Assembly (NCBI GenBank): GCA_963798775.1 | Contig: CAWCUK010000006.1 | Coordinates: 109,218 to 173,217 of the forward strand | Length of the DNA stretch: 64,000 bases | From: CAWCUK01 sp963798775 | GTDB taxonomy: Bacteria > Bacteroidota > Ignavibacteria > Ignavibacteriales > Ignavibacteriaceae | Reading direction: 5' to 3' | In this document: positions 45,250-54,900 of the stretch, piece by piece | How positions within the stretch are numbered: position 1 is the stretch's first letter | Layout of the letters: every line of letters begins with the position of its first letter | The notes under the pieces: generated by a model | What the model saw: only the letters and a program-made list of their open reading frames with translations | The model's database searches: none | What the model was told of the DNA's origin: nothing | Program-made: the position numbers and the translations under genes

Positions 45250-45645
45250 ATGAAAGATCTTTCCATTAAAAAATTATATTATTCTATCAGTGAAGTTAGC
45301 AAAATGACTGATGTGGAACAATATGTTTTAAGATATTGGGAGACAGAGTTTGAGCAGTTAAAACCTCAAAAAAACAGAGCCGGAAACCGGATTTATACAA
45401 ATAAAGATATCAAGTTAATCTTAAATATTAAAAATTTATTAAGAGATAAAAAATATACTATTGAGGGAGCAAAGAAGATTTTAGATAATTTTAACGGTGA
45501 TTCCGCGGAGGTTCAATTAAAAACTGAAGCGGGTCAACCAGATACTTTTCAATCTGCTTCCGAAGTTAAAAAAGATAAAAATTCCCTTAAGAAAGACCTT
45601 GAAGAAATCAAAAGTTTTTTAGAACTTTTGGTATCAAAATTATAA
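45250..45645 (+). CDS. MerR-family transcriptional regulator
   Basis: The 131-residue protein has a winged HTH at residues 8-78 (YYSISEVSKMTDVEQYVLRY, RIYTNKDIKLI) and a C-terminal coiled coil (KKDLEEIKSFLELLVSKL). No Cys-rich effector site is present. This short form is common in Bacteroidota and Ignavibacteria. The target is unknown. It lies immediately before tRNA-Pro. Confidence 0.88.
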   Translation: MKDLSIKKLYYSISEVSKMTDVEQYVLRYWETEFEQLKPQKNRAGNRIYTNKDIKLILNIKNLLRDKKYTIEGAKKILDNFNGDSAEVQLKTEAGQPDTFQSASEVKKDKNSLKKDLEEIKSFLELLVSKL

Positions 45646-45650
45646 AGTTT

Positions 45651-45724
45651 CGGAACGTGGCGCAGCCCGGTAGCGTACTTGAATGGGGTTCAAGGGGTCG
45701 CGGGTTCAAATCCCGCCGTTCCGA
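45651..45724 (+). tRNA. tRNA-Pro (GGG)
   Basis: The 74-base cloverleaf has acceptor CGGAACG paired with CGTTCCG and discriminator A. The D-arm is GCGCAGCCCGGTAGCGT. The anticodon stem CTTGA/TCAAG encloses ATGGGGT, giving GGG. The T-arm is GCGGGTTCAAATCCCGC. Confidence 0.95.
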
Positions 45725-45726
45725 CT

Positions 45727-45760
45727 AAGAGCCTTAAATTGTTTTAAGGCTCTTTTATTT
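45727..45760 (+). terminator. Rho-independent terminator after tRNA-Pro
   Basis: A 12-bp stem (AAGAGCCTTAAA at 45727-45738 with TTTAAGGCTCTT at 45743-45754) has a four-base loop and a T-rich tail, two bases after the tRNA. It probably serves the MerR-tRNA transcript. Confidence 0.88.
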
Positions 45761-45805
45761 TTATTATGGTAAGCATAAGCTTCGCCCAAATTTTATAAAA
45801 AATTT

Positions 45806-46105
45806 CTAGCGTTGTACCAAATCTAATTTTTCCTTCTTAGCCAACAATTCCTCTTTTGATTCAATATTCTCCGGATCAATAATAATACAATCAACAGGAC
45901 AAACCGCCTGACATTGCGGTTCATCATGAAAACCTACACATTCGGTGCATTTATCGGGGACAATATAAAAGTAATCATTAGAAATAGGTGAGTATGTATT
46001 ACCGTTTAACGTCCAATCGATGCCGCCTTCATAAATTGCCGTGTTAGGGCATTCAGGCTCGCACGCGCCGCAATTAATGCATTCGTCTGTTATTAATAAT
46101 GCCAT
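45806..46105 (-). CDS. 2[4Fe-4S] ferredoxin (YfhL/Fdx type)
   Basis: The 99-residue protein has two cluster motifs. The first is CINCGACEPECP (residues 10-21). The second is CTECVGFHDEPQCQAVCP, with the long insertion characteristic of the Allochromatium-type ferredoxins, and has a Lys/Glu-rich C-terminal helix. It is a low-potential electron carrier. A TGACTAAAGTCA dyad is centred 78 bases upstream of its start. Confidence 0.92.
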   Translation of the reverse strand: MALLITDECINCGACEPECPNTAIYEGGIDWTLNGNTYSPISNDYFYIVPDKCTECVGFHDEPQCQAVCPVDCIIIDPENIESKEELLAKKEKLDLVQR

Positions 46106-46177
46106 AATATTATTCCTAGTCCTTTAATTTTTATTTAAGTTGCAACCAAAAGTAAAAGCATGGTAGAAGGAAGTGAA

Positions 46178-46189
46178 TGACTAAAGTCA
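46178..46189. promoter_or_regulatory. Palindromic operator candidate upstream of ferredoxin
   Basis: TGACTAAAGTCA is a TGACT-N2-AGTCA dyad in the context AATGACTAAAGTCAG. The same 15 bases, with A or T at one position, occur at 48364 upstream of the NDH-2 operon. The 12-base symmetric spacing resembles CRP/FNR-family sites in geometry; the regulator is unknown. Confidence 0.5.
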
Positions 46190-46312
46190 GTAAGCTGTTG
46201 ATTATTTAAAACAAAATGAATTTTATGTTGATGATCTAATTCAAAATTTCTTTTAATGAGATGATTACCCGATAAAATTGAAGTTCAAAAAACCAGATTG
46301 AAATGAAGTCAC

Positions 46313-46774
46313 TTAATTTTCCTGCTTTTTATTTGAAACATACTTACCGACCGGCGACCGAAATGCTACCGCTATTCTGTTCCATCCATTAATTGCGACG
46401 ATTGCTAAAGTTAACTCCACCAGCTCTTGGTGATTAAATTGAGAATTTACTTCTTCATAAACAACGTCGGAAGCTCCTGTTTGAGATATATTTGTTAATT
46501 CCTCACACCATGCGAGCGCGGCTCTTTCACGCGGTGAATAAAGAGAAGTTTCTCTCCATGCTGCAAGTAAATTAATTCTTAATTCGGTTTCTCCTAATGC
46601 CCTGGCATCCGCAGTATGCATTTCCAGGCAATGCGCGCATCCGTTTATTTGAGATGCTCTTATTTTTATTAATTCTAATAGTTTATGATCTATTTTGCTT
46701 TCATCAGCTACTTTTTGCACCTTCAACATAGCCTGATATGCTTTAGGTAAAATTTTATACCAATCCAATCGCAT
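46313..46774 (-). CDS. AhpD/carboxymuconolactone decarboxylase-like protein
   Basis: The 153-residue all-helical protein has the redox motif CAHCLEMH (CxxCxxxH, near residue 48) and RERAALAWCEELTN. AhpD-like members act as thiol peroxidases or peroxidase reductants. It lies 129 bases downstream of NDH-2 on the same strand and fits a redox or oxidative-stress block. It could be read through from the NDH-2 promoter. Confidence 0.88.
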   Translation of the reverse strand: MRLDWYKILPKAYQAMLKVQKVADESKIDHKLLELIKIRASQINGCAHCLEMHTADARALGETELRINLLAAWRETSLYSPRERAALAWCEELTNISQTGASDVVYEEVNSQFNHQELVELTLAIVAINGWNRIAVAFRSPVGKYVSNKKQEN

Positions 46775-46902
46775 TCTAAAATCCTTTCCAATTTATTTTT
46801 TTAATATTTATTCTATTAAACGGCTTGAAATTTCTTAATAAATACATCCCATTCTTTTGAGCCGCATTTAAAATGCAATCAAACAAAAATTTGCGTGTTC
46901 TT

Positions 46903-48115
46903 TCAATATCTGATCCAGTTTCTACTTTCCTTCCTGAGCAAAAAAATATGCTTCTCTTTAATTGCGGTATTAAAAAGTTTGGCTAAAAAACCTATAAAGC
47001 TTATTTTTTTTGAGAAAGGGAGGGCAAACCAGCCGGCGGCTAAATGTTTGCCGAGACTAATAAATTCACCCATTACTTTCGGTTCATAAGTATTTTTTTT
47101 ATAACCGTAAATTTCATTGAAAATATTTTGCGCCGCGAGCCTGCCCTGCTGTAAGGCAAATTGCGCGGCTGCGGGAACAGGTTTTCCGGTTAAAGGATTA
47201 ACTGCAAGCGCGTTATCTCCTAATGCGTACGCAAATGGAAAATTTTTTGATTTAAGAAACTCATCGACTATAATTCTGCCGGATCCGCCGGTTTGAAAGC
47301 CGCTGTTTTTTATTAGGGCAGAAACTCTTATACCGCCTGTCCAAACTAAAGTTTGACTTCTAATCGAGTCTGAATCGGAAAAATATACCTCATTTTTTGA
47401 AACACGGGCAATGCTTTTGCCGATTAAATATTTTTACATCTTTTGAATCCATTTCCTTTTCTATTCGATCGCGAATATAATCAGAAACATTTGGAAGAAT
47501 TTTATTTGCCGCCTCCACTAAAACAATATTTAATTCATTTTTATTCAACCCGAAATGAGCAACACATCCTTTAACATGCTCGGCAAGTTCCGTTACAAAT
47601 TCTACGCCTGATAAACCGCCTCCGCCGATTATAAATGTTAACATTTCCTTTCTTAGACCTTCATCCAATTCTGAGGAAGCCTTAGCGCATAAGCGTGAAA
47701 TATGTTTATATATTTGTTCAGCGTCTTCATAAGATTGCAATGTTAAAGAATTTTCCTTAAGTCCCTCAATGTTATAAAAATTACTCTTGCTGCCTAAGGC
47801 CATAATTATATATATAAAAGGTATGATCTTATCTTCTAATACTATTTCTTTTTTTTCGAGATCAATCTTATCGATGTTTCCGCAATGAAAAACTATGTTT
47901 TTATTTGATATTATTCTTTGAATAGGAATGGTAACGGAGTTTTTGCGAAAAGCCGCTTCATGTAACTGTGTTTTTAGTGTATGGTAAGGATTCTTATCAA
48001 TAAGGTGAATTTTAATATTGTAATGATTCTTAAACAGTTTACTTAATCTAAGAACTGCGGTTATGCCGCCGTATCCTGCTCCCAGAACAATTATATTTTT
48101 GTAGGTCAAATTCAT
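46903..48115 (-). pseudogene. ndh: Type II NADH dehydrogenase (NDH-2), one frameshift
   Basis: The first frame from ATG 48115 gives the FAD dinucleotide motif VLGAGYGGITAVLRL, the NADH motif IIGGGGLSGVEFVTELAE and then runs out of homology, ending at 47390. A second frame from about 47415 continues GKSIARVSKNEVYF, ALGDNALAV, PAAAQFALQQGRLAAQNI and ends at TGA 46903, about 404 residues in total, the family's usual size. The change needs one base removed or two added between about 47400 and 47425. NDH-2 passes electrons from NADH to quinone without proton pumping. Two small deletions, a single insertion or an assembly error are all possible. Confidence 0.8.
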
Positions 48116-48126
48116 TTTATTACGCG

Positions 48127-48297
48127 CTATTTAGTTTTACAAATACAAAAATATTTAGGGATAAGTTTTTTAAATAATTCATAAAAATATTTTCTTGCAA
48201 CAATATGGTCTTTTCCTTTATACATATCATCTATAAAATCATCTAAAAATTTTTTTATTTGGTCATCGAAATCTTTATATGAAATATCTTTTCCCAT
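48127..48297 (-). CDS. Small hypothetical protein upstream of NDH-2
   Basis: A 56-residue frame from ATG 48297 to TAG 48127 has a balanced, charged composition (MGKDISYKDFDDQ ... FYELFKKLIPKYFCICKTK), an amphipathic helical look and a C-terminal Cys pair. It ends 11 bases before the NDH-2 start on the same strand. The TGACTTAAGTCA dyad is 72 bases upstream of its start, so it would be the first gene of that transcript. No homologue is recognised. Confidence 0.5.
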   Translation of the reverse strand: MGKDISYKDFDDQIKKFLDDFIDDMYKGKDHIVARKYFYELFKKLIPKYFCICKTK

Positions 48298-48363
48298 AAT
48301 TTTATCCCATCAAATTTTTATAATCATTTGTGAAAAAATATCGCTTAACATGTCGTTTTCAAA

Positions 48364-48375
48364 TGACTTAAGTCA
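48364..48375. promoter_or_regulatory. Palindromic operator candidate upstream of the NDH-2 operon
   Basis: TGACTTAAGTCA is a perfect 12-base palindrome in the context AATGACTTAAGTCAG, matching the ferredoxin-upstream site at 46178 in 14 of 15 bases. It lies about 72 bases before the start at 48297. The rest of 48298-48836 shows no gene; another dyad, ATTGAG-A-CTCAAT, lies at 48749-48761 before the P450. Confidence 0.5.
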
Positions 48376-48911
48376 GGCTAAAAGCTTTTGCTATTCTTGA
48401 TAAATTTAACTGTTTTTATTTGAAACAAATTTATGATTCACAGCAGGATTAGCGAGAATATTATTATCATTATTGATTAAAGTCCTGGTAAAGTAGGAGT
48501 GAATTATTTTGGAAGTGCTTCAAATTGTAATAAATCTTTAACAAAATAGTACGTGCATGAATTTTTATAATGTTCTGATTTCGCGGTTTTTTATAGCGGT
48601 TCAACTTCGTTTAAAAAATAAACATGAGGGATATATTTAACTATTAAAAAATAGAAATTAATTACAATTATTTAGTAATAATTCATTTTAATAAATAGCA
48701 AGTTTTATTTTCTAAATAAAATGTGATGTTACAAGCGAAGAACGCGCGATTGAGACTCAATATATATTTAAAAATAGTTTTTTCTTATTTTATTAAAAAA
48801 TATAAGATTCTTTTTTAACAATACTGTAGAAAAAATATGAATAAAAAGGAAACGGATTAGAATCCAAGATCAGATGAAGTTCAAAAAAATCAAATTTCAG
48901 CTTACGATAAA

Positions 48912-49988
48912 ATGCGTAAAAGCTGCCCGGTTGCGTACAGCGAATTTTTACAATGGTCTGTTTTTAAACATGAAGATGTTATAAAAATAATTAATGATCC
49001 CGAGAAATTTAGTAACGCCGTATCTCAACATCTTTCCGTGCCAAACGGAATGGATCCGCCTGAACATACTGTTTACAGGCGAATAATCGATAAATATTTT
49101 ACTCCCGAACGAATGACAGAATTTGAACCTAAATGCCGCGAAATAGTGAGTGAACTTGTTAATAAAGCGTTAGAATTAAAAGAACTCGATATAATGGCGG
49201 ATTTTGCTCTTCCTTTTTCTGTACGAATACAGTGTGCGTTTCTTGGTTGGCCGCCGGAGTTTCAAAAACCATTAGCAGACTGGACGAATAGAAATTATCA
49301 GGCAACACTTGCTCTAGATAGAAAAGCTCTTTCCGAGATTGCACGTGAATTTGAAGCTATGGTTGACAGTATGCGCGATGCTAGGCTTGATGCTTATTCA
49401 AATCCGCAGCAGGATGTTACTTCATCTCTTATGTACGAAAAAGTTTGGGGACGAGAATTAAGTAACGAGGAATTATCAAGTATCTTAAGAAATTGGACTG
49501 TTGGTGAAATTGGTTCAATCGCTTCCTCTATAGGTATTTTAATTCATTTTCTTGCTGAACATGATGAAGCGCAGGCTAAATTACGGGCTGATTATTCTTT
49601 AATTACCGACGCCGCAGATGAAATTCTCAGAATTCACGGCCCGTTAGTAAACAGTAGAAGAATTGCTGTTTGTCCTGTAGAAGTAGGCGGTAAAAAAATA
49701 GAAGCCGGTGAACGAATCTCATTAAATTGGATCTCAGTTAATAGGGATGAAGAGGCTTTTGAAGCTCCGGAAGAATTCCGCTTAGGTCGGGACCAAGCAA
49801 AGAATCTATTGTACGGAACCGGAATTCATGTCTGTCCCGGCGCTCCTTTAGCTCGCATGGAAATGCGCGTTGTATTGGAGGAATTATTTAATAGCACTAC
49901 TGTTATTAAACTAGCTGTTGATAGAAAGGCCGTAAAGGCAAGATATCCAGCGAGTGGTTATTCAAAATTACCTGTTATTTTAAAATAA
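48912..49988 (+). CDS. Cytochrome P450, with upstream amber codon
   Basis: The 358-residue frame from ATG 48912 has the I-helix region, the ExxR pair in EILRIHGP and the heme loop YGTGIHVCPGAPLARM with Cys at about residue 308. The P450 fold needs about 380-400 residues. In-frame codons upstream continue the family N terminus (SDEVQKNQISAYDK) back to ATG 48837, but codon 8 of that frame is TAG (48858-48860). The gene may therefore be truncated, start at a non-canonical codon, or carry a sequencing error. P450s of this class hydroxylate small hydrophobic substrates using ferredoxin. The ferredoxin at 45.8 kb is a candidate donor (inference). Confidence 0.85.
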   Translation: MRKSCPVAYSEFLQWSVFKHEDVIKIINDPEKFSNAVSQHLSVPNGMDPPEHTVYRRIIDKYFTPERMTEFEPKCREIVSELVNKALELKELDIMADFALPFSVRIQCAFLGWPPEFQKPLADWTNRNYQATLALDRKALSEIAREFEAMVDSMRDARLDAYSNPQQDVTSSLMYEKVWGRELSNEELSSILRNWTVGEIGSIASSIGILIHFLAEHDEAQAKLRADYSLITDAADEILRIHGPLVNSRRIAVCPVEVGGKKIEAGERISLNWISVNRDEEAFEAPEEFRLGRDQAKNLLYGTGIHVCPGAPLARMEMRVVLEELFNSTTVIKLAVDRKAVKARYPASGYSKLPVILK

Positions 49989-50115
49989 TAGCTTCAAAAG
50001 ATTTGGTTTTAAATTAAATCATTTTTTAGGGAAAATGGGATAAGGTTTTTATTTAATTTTTCTTTTTGAGTCTTAACCGAAAAGGGGAGAGATAAATTCG
50101 GAAAATAAAAATTAA

Positions 50116-50147
50116 TCCCTCTCTTCATCTTTTAAAATAGAGAGGGA
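50116..50147 (-). terminator. Terminator between convergent P450 and alcohol dehydrogenase genes
   Basis: A 9-bp perfect stem TCCCTCTCT/AGAGAGGGA (50116-50124, 50139-50147) has a 14-base loop. On the minus strand it is followed by TTAATTTTTATTTTC, so it mainly serves the dehydrogenase gene. Confidence 0.75.
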
Positions 50148-50165
50148 AAATTTATTTATAAAAGT

Positions 50166-51368
50166 TTAACTTTTTCCTTTAAATGAAATGACTATTTTAT
50201 GCACATTTTGTTCTCTTTTATCGAAGCGGTTATACATGTCAGGAGCTTCATCAATTGATATATGATCGGTAACTATTGTTCCGGGTTTAGCTTTTCCGGC
50301 AGTTATTAAATCACGAAGCATAACATTATATTTTTTTACGGGGCATTGTCCGGTCCCAACCTTCAAACCTTTATTCCAAAGTAATCCAAGGTAGATGTCA
50401 AATATTCCGTTTTTTAATTTTTCTGTAGGCGCTCCCGGATCTTTAGGCATATAAACTCCTATCAAGCCAATGTTGCCTCCCGGCCCTACTAAATTTATTA
50501 AATCGTTAAAAGATTCACCTGCTTGTTCTTTTTCAGGATCATTAAAATTCTGAGATTGATATCCTATAGCGTCTATCCCGCTTAATACTCCTTGGAAAAG
50601 TTTTTCTTCGCCCGGTCTCAATTGTTCCATTAAAGCGCCATTCTTCTTACGCATCTCCATAATTTGTTCGCTGGGTTTACCATCTGTAAAATTAATCGGA
50701 ATAGCGCCTAAATCTTTTGCCTTATTAAGCCGGGATTCTATACAATCAATTGAGTATATTTCGCTTGCGCCTCTTAATTTAGCCGACATAATTGATAATA
50801 AACCAACCGGTCCGGCACCATATATTGCTACGCTATTTCCCATTTGAACATCGGCTAATTCATTTGCATGCCACGCGGTCGGGAATATATCCGCCAGCAT
50901 TAAAAAATCATCCTCATGTTCATCGAACGGTTTACCCGGAAGTTTAAGAGCGTTAAAATCCGCGTACGGTACTAAAACTTTTTCCGCTTGACCCCCGCTG
51001 TAAGGACCCATTCCTGCATAACCATAAGCCGCGCTCGGCGCGTTAGGATTCATGGTTAAACACGCGCTTGTTAATCCTTTTACACAATTGTAACATTTCC
51101 CGCAGGCAATATTAAATGGAAGTACTACTCTATCCCCGACTTTTAACTGTTGAACCGCGTCACCGACTTCCTCAATAACACCCATAATCTCATGCCCTAA
51201 TACTGTTCCCTTGTCTACAGTTGTCCTTCCGTCATACATATGCAGATCGCTTCCGCAAATTGCGCTTGATGTAATTCTTAAAACCGCGTCAGTCGGTTTG
51301 CTTAACTTTGGCTCATCAACCTCTTCAACAATTGTCTCCTCTTTTCCTTCATATACGATCGCTTTCAT
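50166..51368 (-). CDS. Zinc-dependent alcohol/formaldehyde-type dehydrogenase
   Basis: ATG 51368 is preferred over a frame extending to 51500, because AGGTGA lies seven bases upstream and MKAIVYEG is the family N terminus. The 400-residue medium-chain dehydrogenase has the catalytic zinc ligands in ICGSDLHMYDGR and LGHEIMGV, a structural Cys set (ACGKCYNCVKGLTSAC) and the NAD motif YGAGPVGLLSIM. A long insertion near residue 240 resembles glutathione-independent formaldehyde dehydrogenases. It is convergent with the P450, so joint action on an alcohol product is possible but unproven. Confidence 0.85.
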   Translation of the reverse strand: MKAIVYEGKEETIVEEVDEPKLSKPTDAVLRITSSAICGSDLHMYDGRTTVDKGTVLGHEIMGVIEEVGDAVQQLKVGDRVVLPFNIACGKCYNCVKGLTSACLTMNPNAPSAAYGYAGMGPYSGGQAEKVLVPYADFNALKLPGKPFDEHEDDFLMLADIFPTAWHANELADVQMGNSVAIYGAGPVGLLSIMSAKLRGASEIYSIDCIESRLNKAKDLGAIPINFTDGKPSEQIMEMRKKNGALMEQLRPGEEKLFQGVLSGIDAIGYQSQNFNDPEKEQAGESFNDLINLVGPGGNIGLIGVYMPKDPGAPTEKLKNGIFDIYLGLLWNKGLKVGTGQCPVKKYNVMLRDLITAGKAKPGTIVTDHISIDEAPDMYNRFDKREQNVHKIVISFKGKS

Positions 51369-51500
51369 CTTTTCACCTTTTCTGTTTAAATAAAAAATAA
51401 TATATAACTTAAGAATCTGAAAATTTGTACTCTGTATGTAAGTAAAAAAATTAGAGGTTTTAATCACACACTTTATGCCCCCGATTATTGGTTTCAACAT

Positions 51501-51992
51501 AAGAGTGGAGAGGCAATTGATTATTAAAAAGGATTTATTAAAATAAATTTTAATTCGGTCCGGAGTGTATGAGCTTTCTTGAGGAGCCTTTCTGAAATAA
51601 GCGATATAAGCTGATTATCGGCTATTCTCATTTATTAGCCGTCCGATTAATGCGGGTTTATTCCCTGTAGCAGTATCCGACATACAACGAAGCTTTGCTT
51701 TATATATCCATATGCTTGTCGAGTTGATTATCCATTTCTTTGGACATTAAGCTTCATAAATTTTATAATTCATTCAGTTCTTTATGCCTTCTCTGAATAC
51801 TCGGTTTATTACTTTCCGTTGTCCATTGACCTCTGGAATTTTTGTCTCACTAATATGGCAACAAGGGGATTATATCTAAATGCGCGTTCTGCTGATAAAA
51901 TTATGACATTTTTATGACATTTATTTGACAATTCTTTCTCCTTAAAAAATAATTTAAATCCTTAGTTATAACAATATTTTGGAGAATCAAAA
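51501..51992. other. Intergenic region without a recognisable gene
   Basis: The 490-base AT-rich stretch holds only short frames. A minus-strand frame at about 51538-51640 encodes 35 residues (MRIADNQLISLIS ...) with no family. The last 50 bases (from about 51940) form a leader that is nearly repeated before the next T9SS gene. Confidence 0.5.
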
Positions 51993-54900
51993 ATGAAAAA
52001 TTCATCTTTAATATTTGCGGTTTTTTTTACTTTACTTTTAAGTTTGATGGCAAATGACATGAGTCAATGTCAAGAACAGCCGAAAACGAATCCTCATAAA
52101 GTTCATTATCTCAAAAAAGATTCCGTATCCGGAAAAATAGAATTATTACAATCACCAACTCAAGAAGCAAAAAAAGGTGCTGGTTATAAAATAAATAAGC
52201 TTCAAATCAATAAAGAACTTCAGAAGCTTAAAAAAATATCGGAACAGCATAATATTTATGAAAGAATTTATAAAAAGCAAAGGCAGGCGGAAAAGGAGCC
52301 GTTTTTAAAAAAAGAAGCAAAAGCTTTTAAATTAGAACAGATAAAAATTTTTGGCAGAAATACCTCATTTTATAAAGCTCCATTTGTATCGGTACCTCCA
52401 AAATATTCTTCATTTAATAAACCTCAAATTTCAAATGTACTTATAAATGGAAAGCCTAATGATACAATTTTAATCCATGATTCTTATTCATTAACATTTT
52501 CTTTTGCGCCAAATTTTATTTCAGCGATTGTTAATATTTATCTGGATATAGATAAGAATGGAATAATTGATCCTGACGATATATTATTATCAAACGGATT
52601 AGTTCTGGATAATAGTGAATTTGATGAGGATCTTACGGACGGTTCTTATCGAGTTACTTTCACAGGAACTAGTATTTATTCCGTCATAAAATCATCTTTA
52701 ATATTTGAGGTAAATGACTATCGTTCAATTTCTCAAGCAGAAGTAACAATAAATCAAAAACCATCTGACAGAGTGATTTTGGGAACTATTTCTCCTCCTT
52801 TGAAAAATATGTTTGTTTTTGCTGATGTTAGTTACGACGGCATTTTCGCTATTACTGATTCACTCGGAAAATTTATGTTAAATATTGAACCGGAACAAAC
52901 CCAAGCGTCTTTTTATTTATTTGATGTGGCCGGTGTTTCAAATGGTTATCTTATCCCAGATACTAAAACCGTAGATATAACCGAAGATACTACTGAAGTA
53001 AGTATTAAATTATCTCCCGCCACTGCTTTTATTGAAGGATATGTGAAAGATCAGGATGGAAATCCTATAAATCAAGTAATTATTCAAGCGTCTTACAGAG
53101 ATTCTAAAATCACAAAAACTGATTCAACAGGTTATTATAAATTAGGTGTAACCACAGGAGAATACTACCTTGATTTAAGTAATGTTTCTTCAGAGTATAT
53201 GCAAAATAAAAATTCAAGAAGTGTAACAATCACCGGTAATAATTCTACTGTCCGGTGTAATATAACTCTGATAAAAACAAATACTTCAATTTCAGGCGAG
53301 GTTAAATATAACTCAAACGGGGTTGGAGGAATCCCAATTATAGTTTATGGAGACTCTCTAATAAATTTTATATTATCTTCTGCGGACGGCAGTTTTACCA
53401 TGCCGGTTTATAAACCGAATTTTGATGCTACATTTTATAATGCGTTAATTTCGGTTCCTTATGGTTATTATGTTAGGGTTCCCTACATACCCGGAATTCA
53501 GCCCGGCGCGACAAATGTAAATTTTGAGATACAGAAAATAGCCGGCGGAATACAAGGCAGAATAACTGACAGCAGAACAAATAAACCTATAGCAAATGCA
53601 TATATCTATACCTATGGTAATGATTATCGGAATACATATTCAAATGATTCCGGATATTATAGAATAACCTTGTTTCCCGGAGACTACTATTTAAATGTAA
53701 CGGCAGATTATTATTATCAATTTAGCACTGACTTTTCTATATCAGCGAGTATGATTACTAAAAATGTATCTCTCAATAAATCCGGCAGTTTTTCCGGCAG
53801 TTTAAAAGATGAAGAAGGAAATCCGATTATTGATGCAAACATACTGGTAATAGATACCTCTGGCTACCCGGTAGCTTACGGCTATTCAGATGAAAATGCT
53901 GAATACCAGGTTAGCGGGTTAATTACTTCTAAATATGGTGCGTATGTTACAGCCAATGGTTATGTATCTCAATGGTATAATCAAGTTTATGATTTTGAAG
54001 ATGCTACATTCTTTCAAGTAAATGAAGGTTACGATACGCCGAATATAAATTTTGTGCTCTCCAAGGGCGGCAGTATATCAGGTAAAGTAGTAGATAAGTT
54101 AGGTAATCCAATTTCGGAAGCTTGGGTTGATGTTTATGATACACTTTTTAATGAGAAATCATATACTTTAACGAATAATTCCGGGTATTACTCAGCAACC
54201 GGACTTGCCGCCGGCAGTTATTATGTTAGAGCGAGCGGCAGCGAATATTTAGAAGAATGGTATAAAAGTAGTACAAGTGTAAATGAAGCAAGTCTGATAA
54301 ATGTAGCTTTTAATGAAAATATTACTGATATAAATTTTATCCTCACTCTGGGATCAACTATTTCGGGTACAGTTAAAAATAGAGCTAATGTTGGTCTAAA
54401 ATATGTTAATATCTTAGTTTTTGATAGTACTTTTGCTTTAATAAATTATGCTTATACAAACGACAGCGGTTATTATTTTGTAAAACCTTTGCCGGCAAAA
54501 AATAAGTTATTTATACTTGCTCAAAACTATAATTATTCCAGTCAATGGTATGATAAAGCTTCAACAGCGGATTCGGCAACACCAATAATTTTAATGCAAG
54601 AAGAGAATAGAGAAAATGTTGACTTTGTTTTGAGTAATGCTGCTGTAATTATTGGAAGGGTACTTAATATATCAGGAAATCCGGTAAGGGATGCTTTAAT
54701 AACTCTGGAAAAAGATGATGGAAGCTATATTTTTTATAGCTATTCCGATTATCAAGGAATTTATTTAATTCCTGGTGTTCCGAAGGGAGATTATTACGCA
54801 AGCGCGGAGGATTATTCATACGAAAAGCAATGGTATTACCATAAAACTTCTAAAAATGAAGCAGATCTTATAACTGTAACGCCCGATGATACTGCTAAAG

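Noticed and set aside
46895..47089. Plus-strand 64-codon frame
   Set aside because: It is antisense to the shifted C-terminal half of NDH-2, which has clear family motifs.
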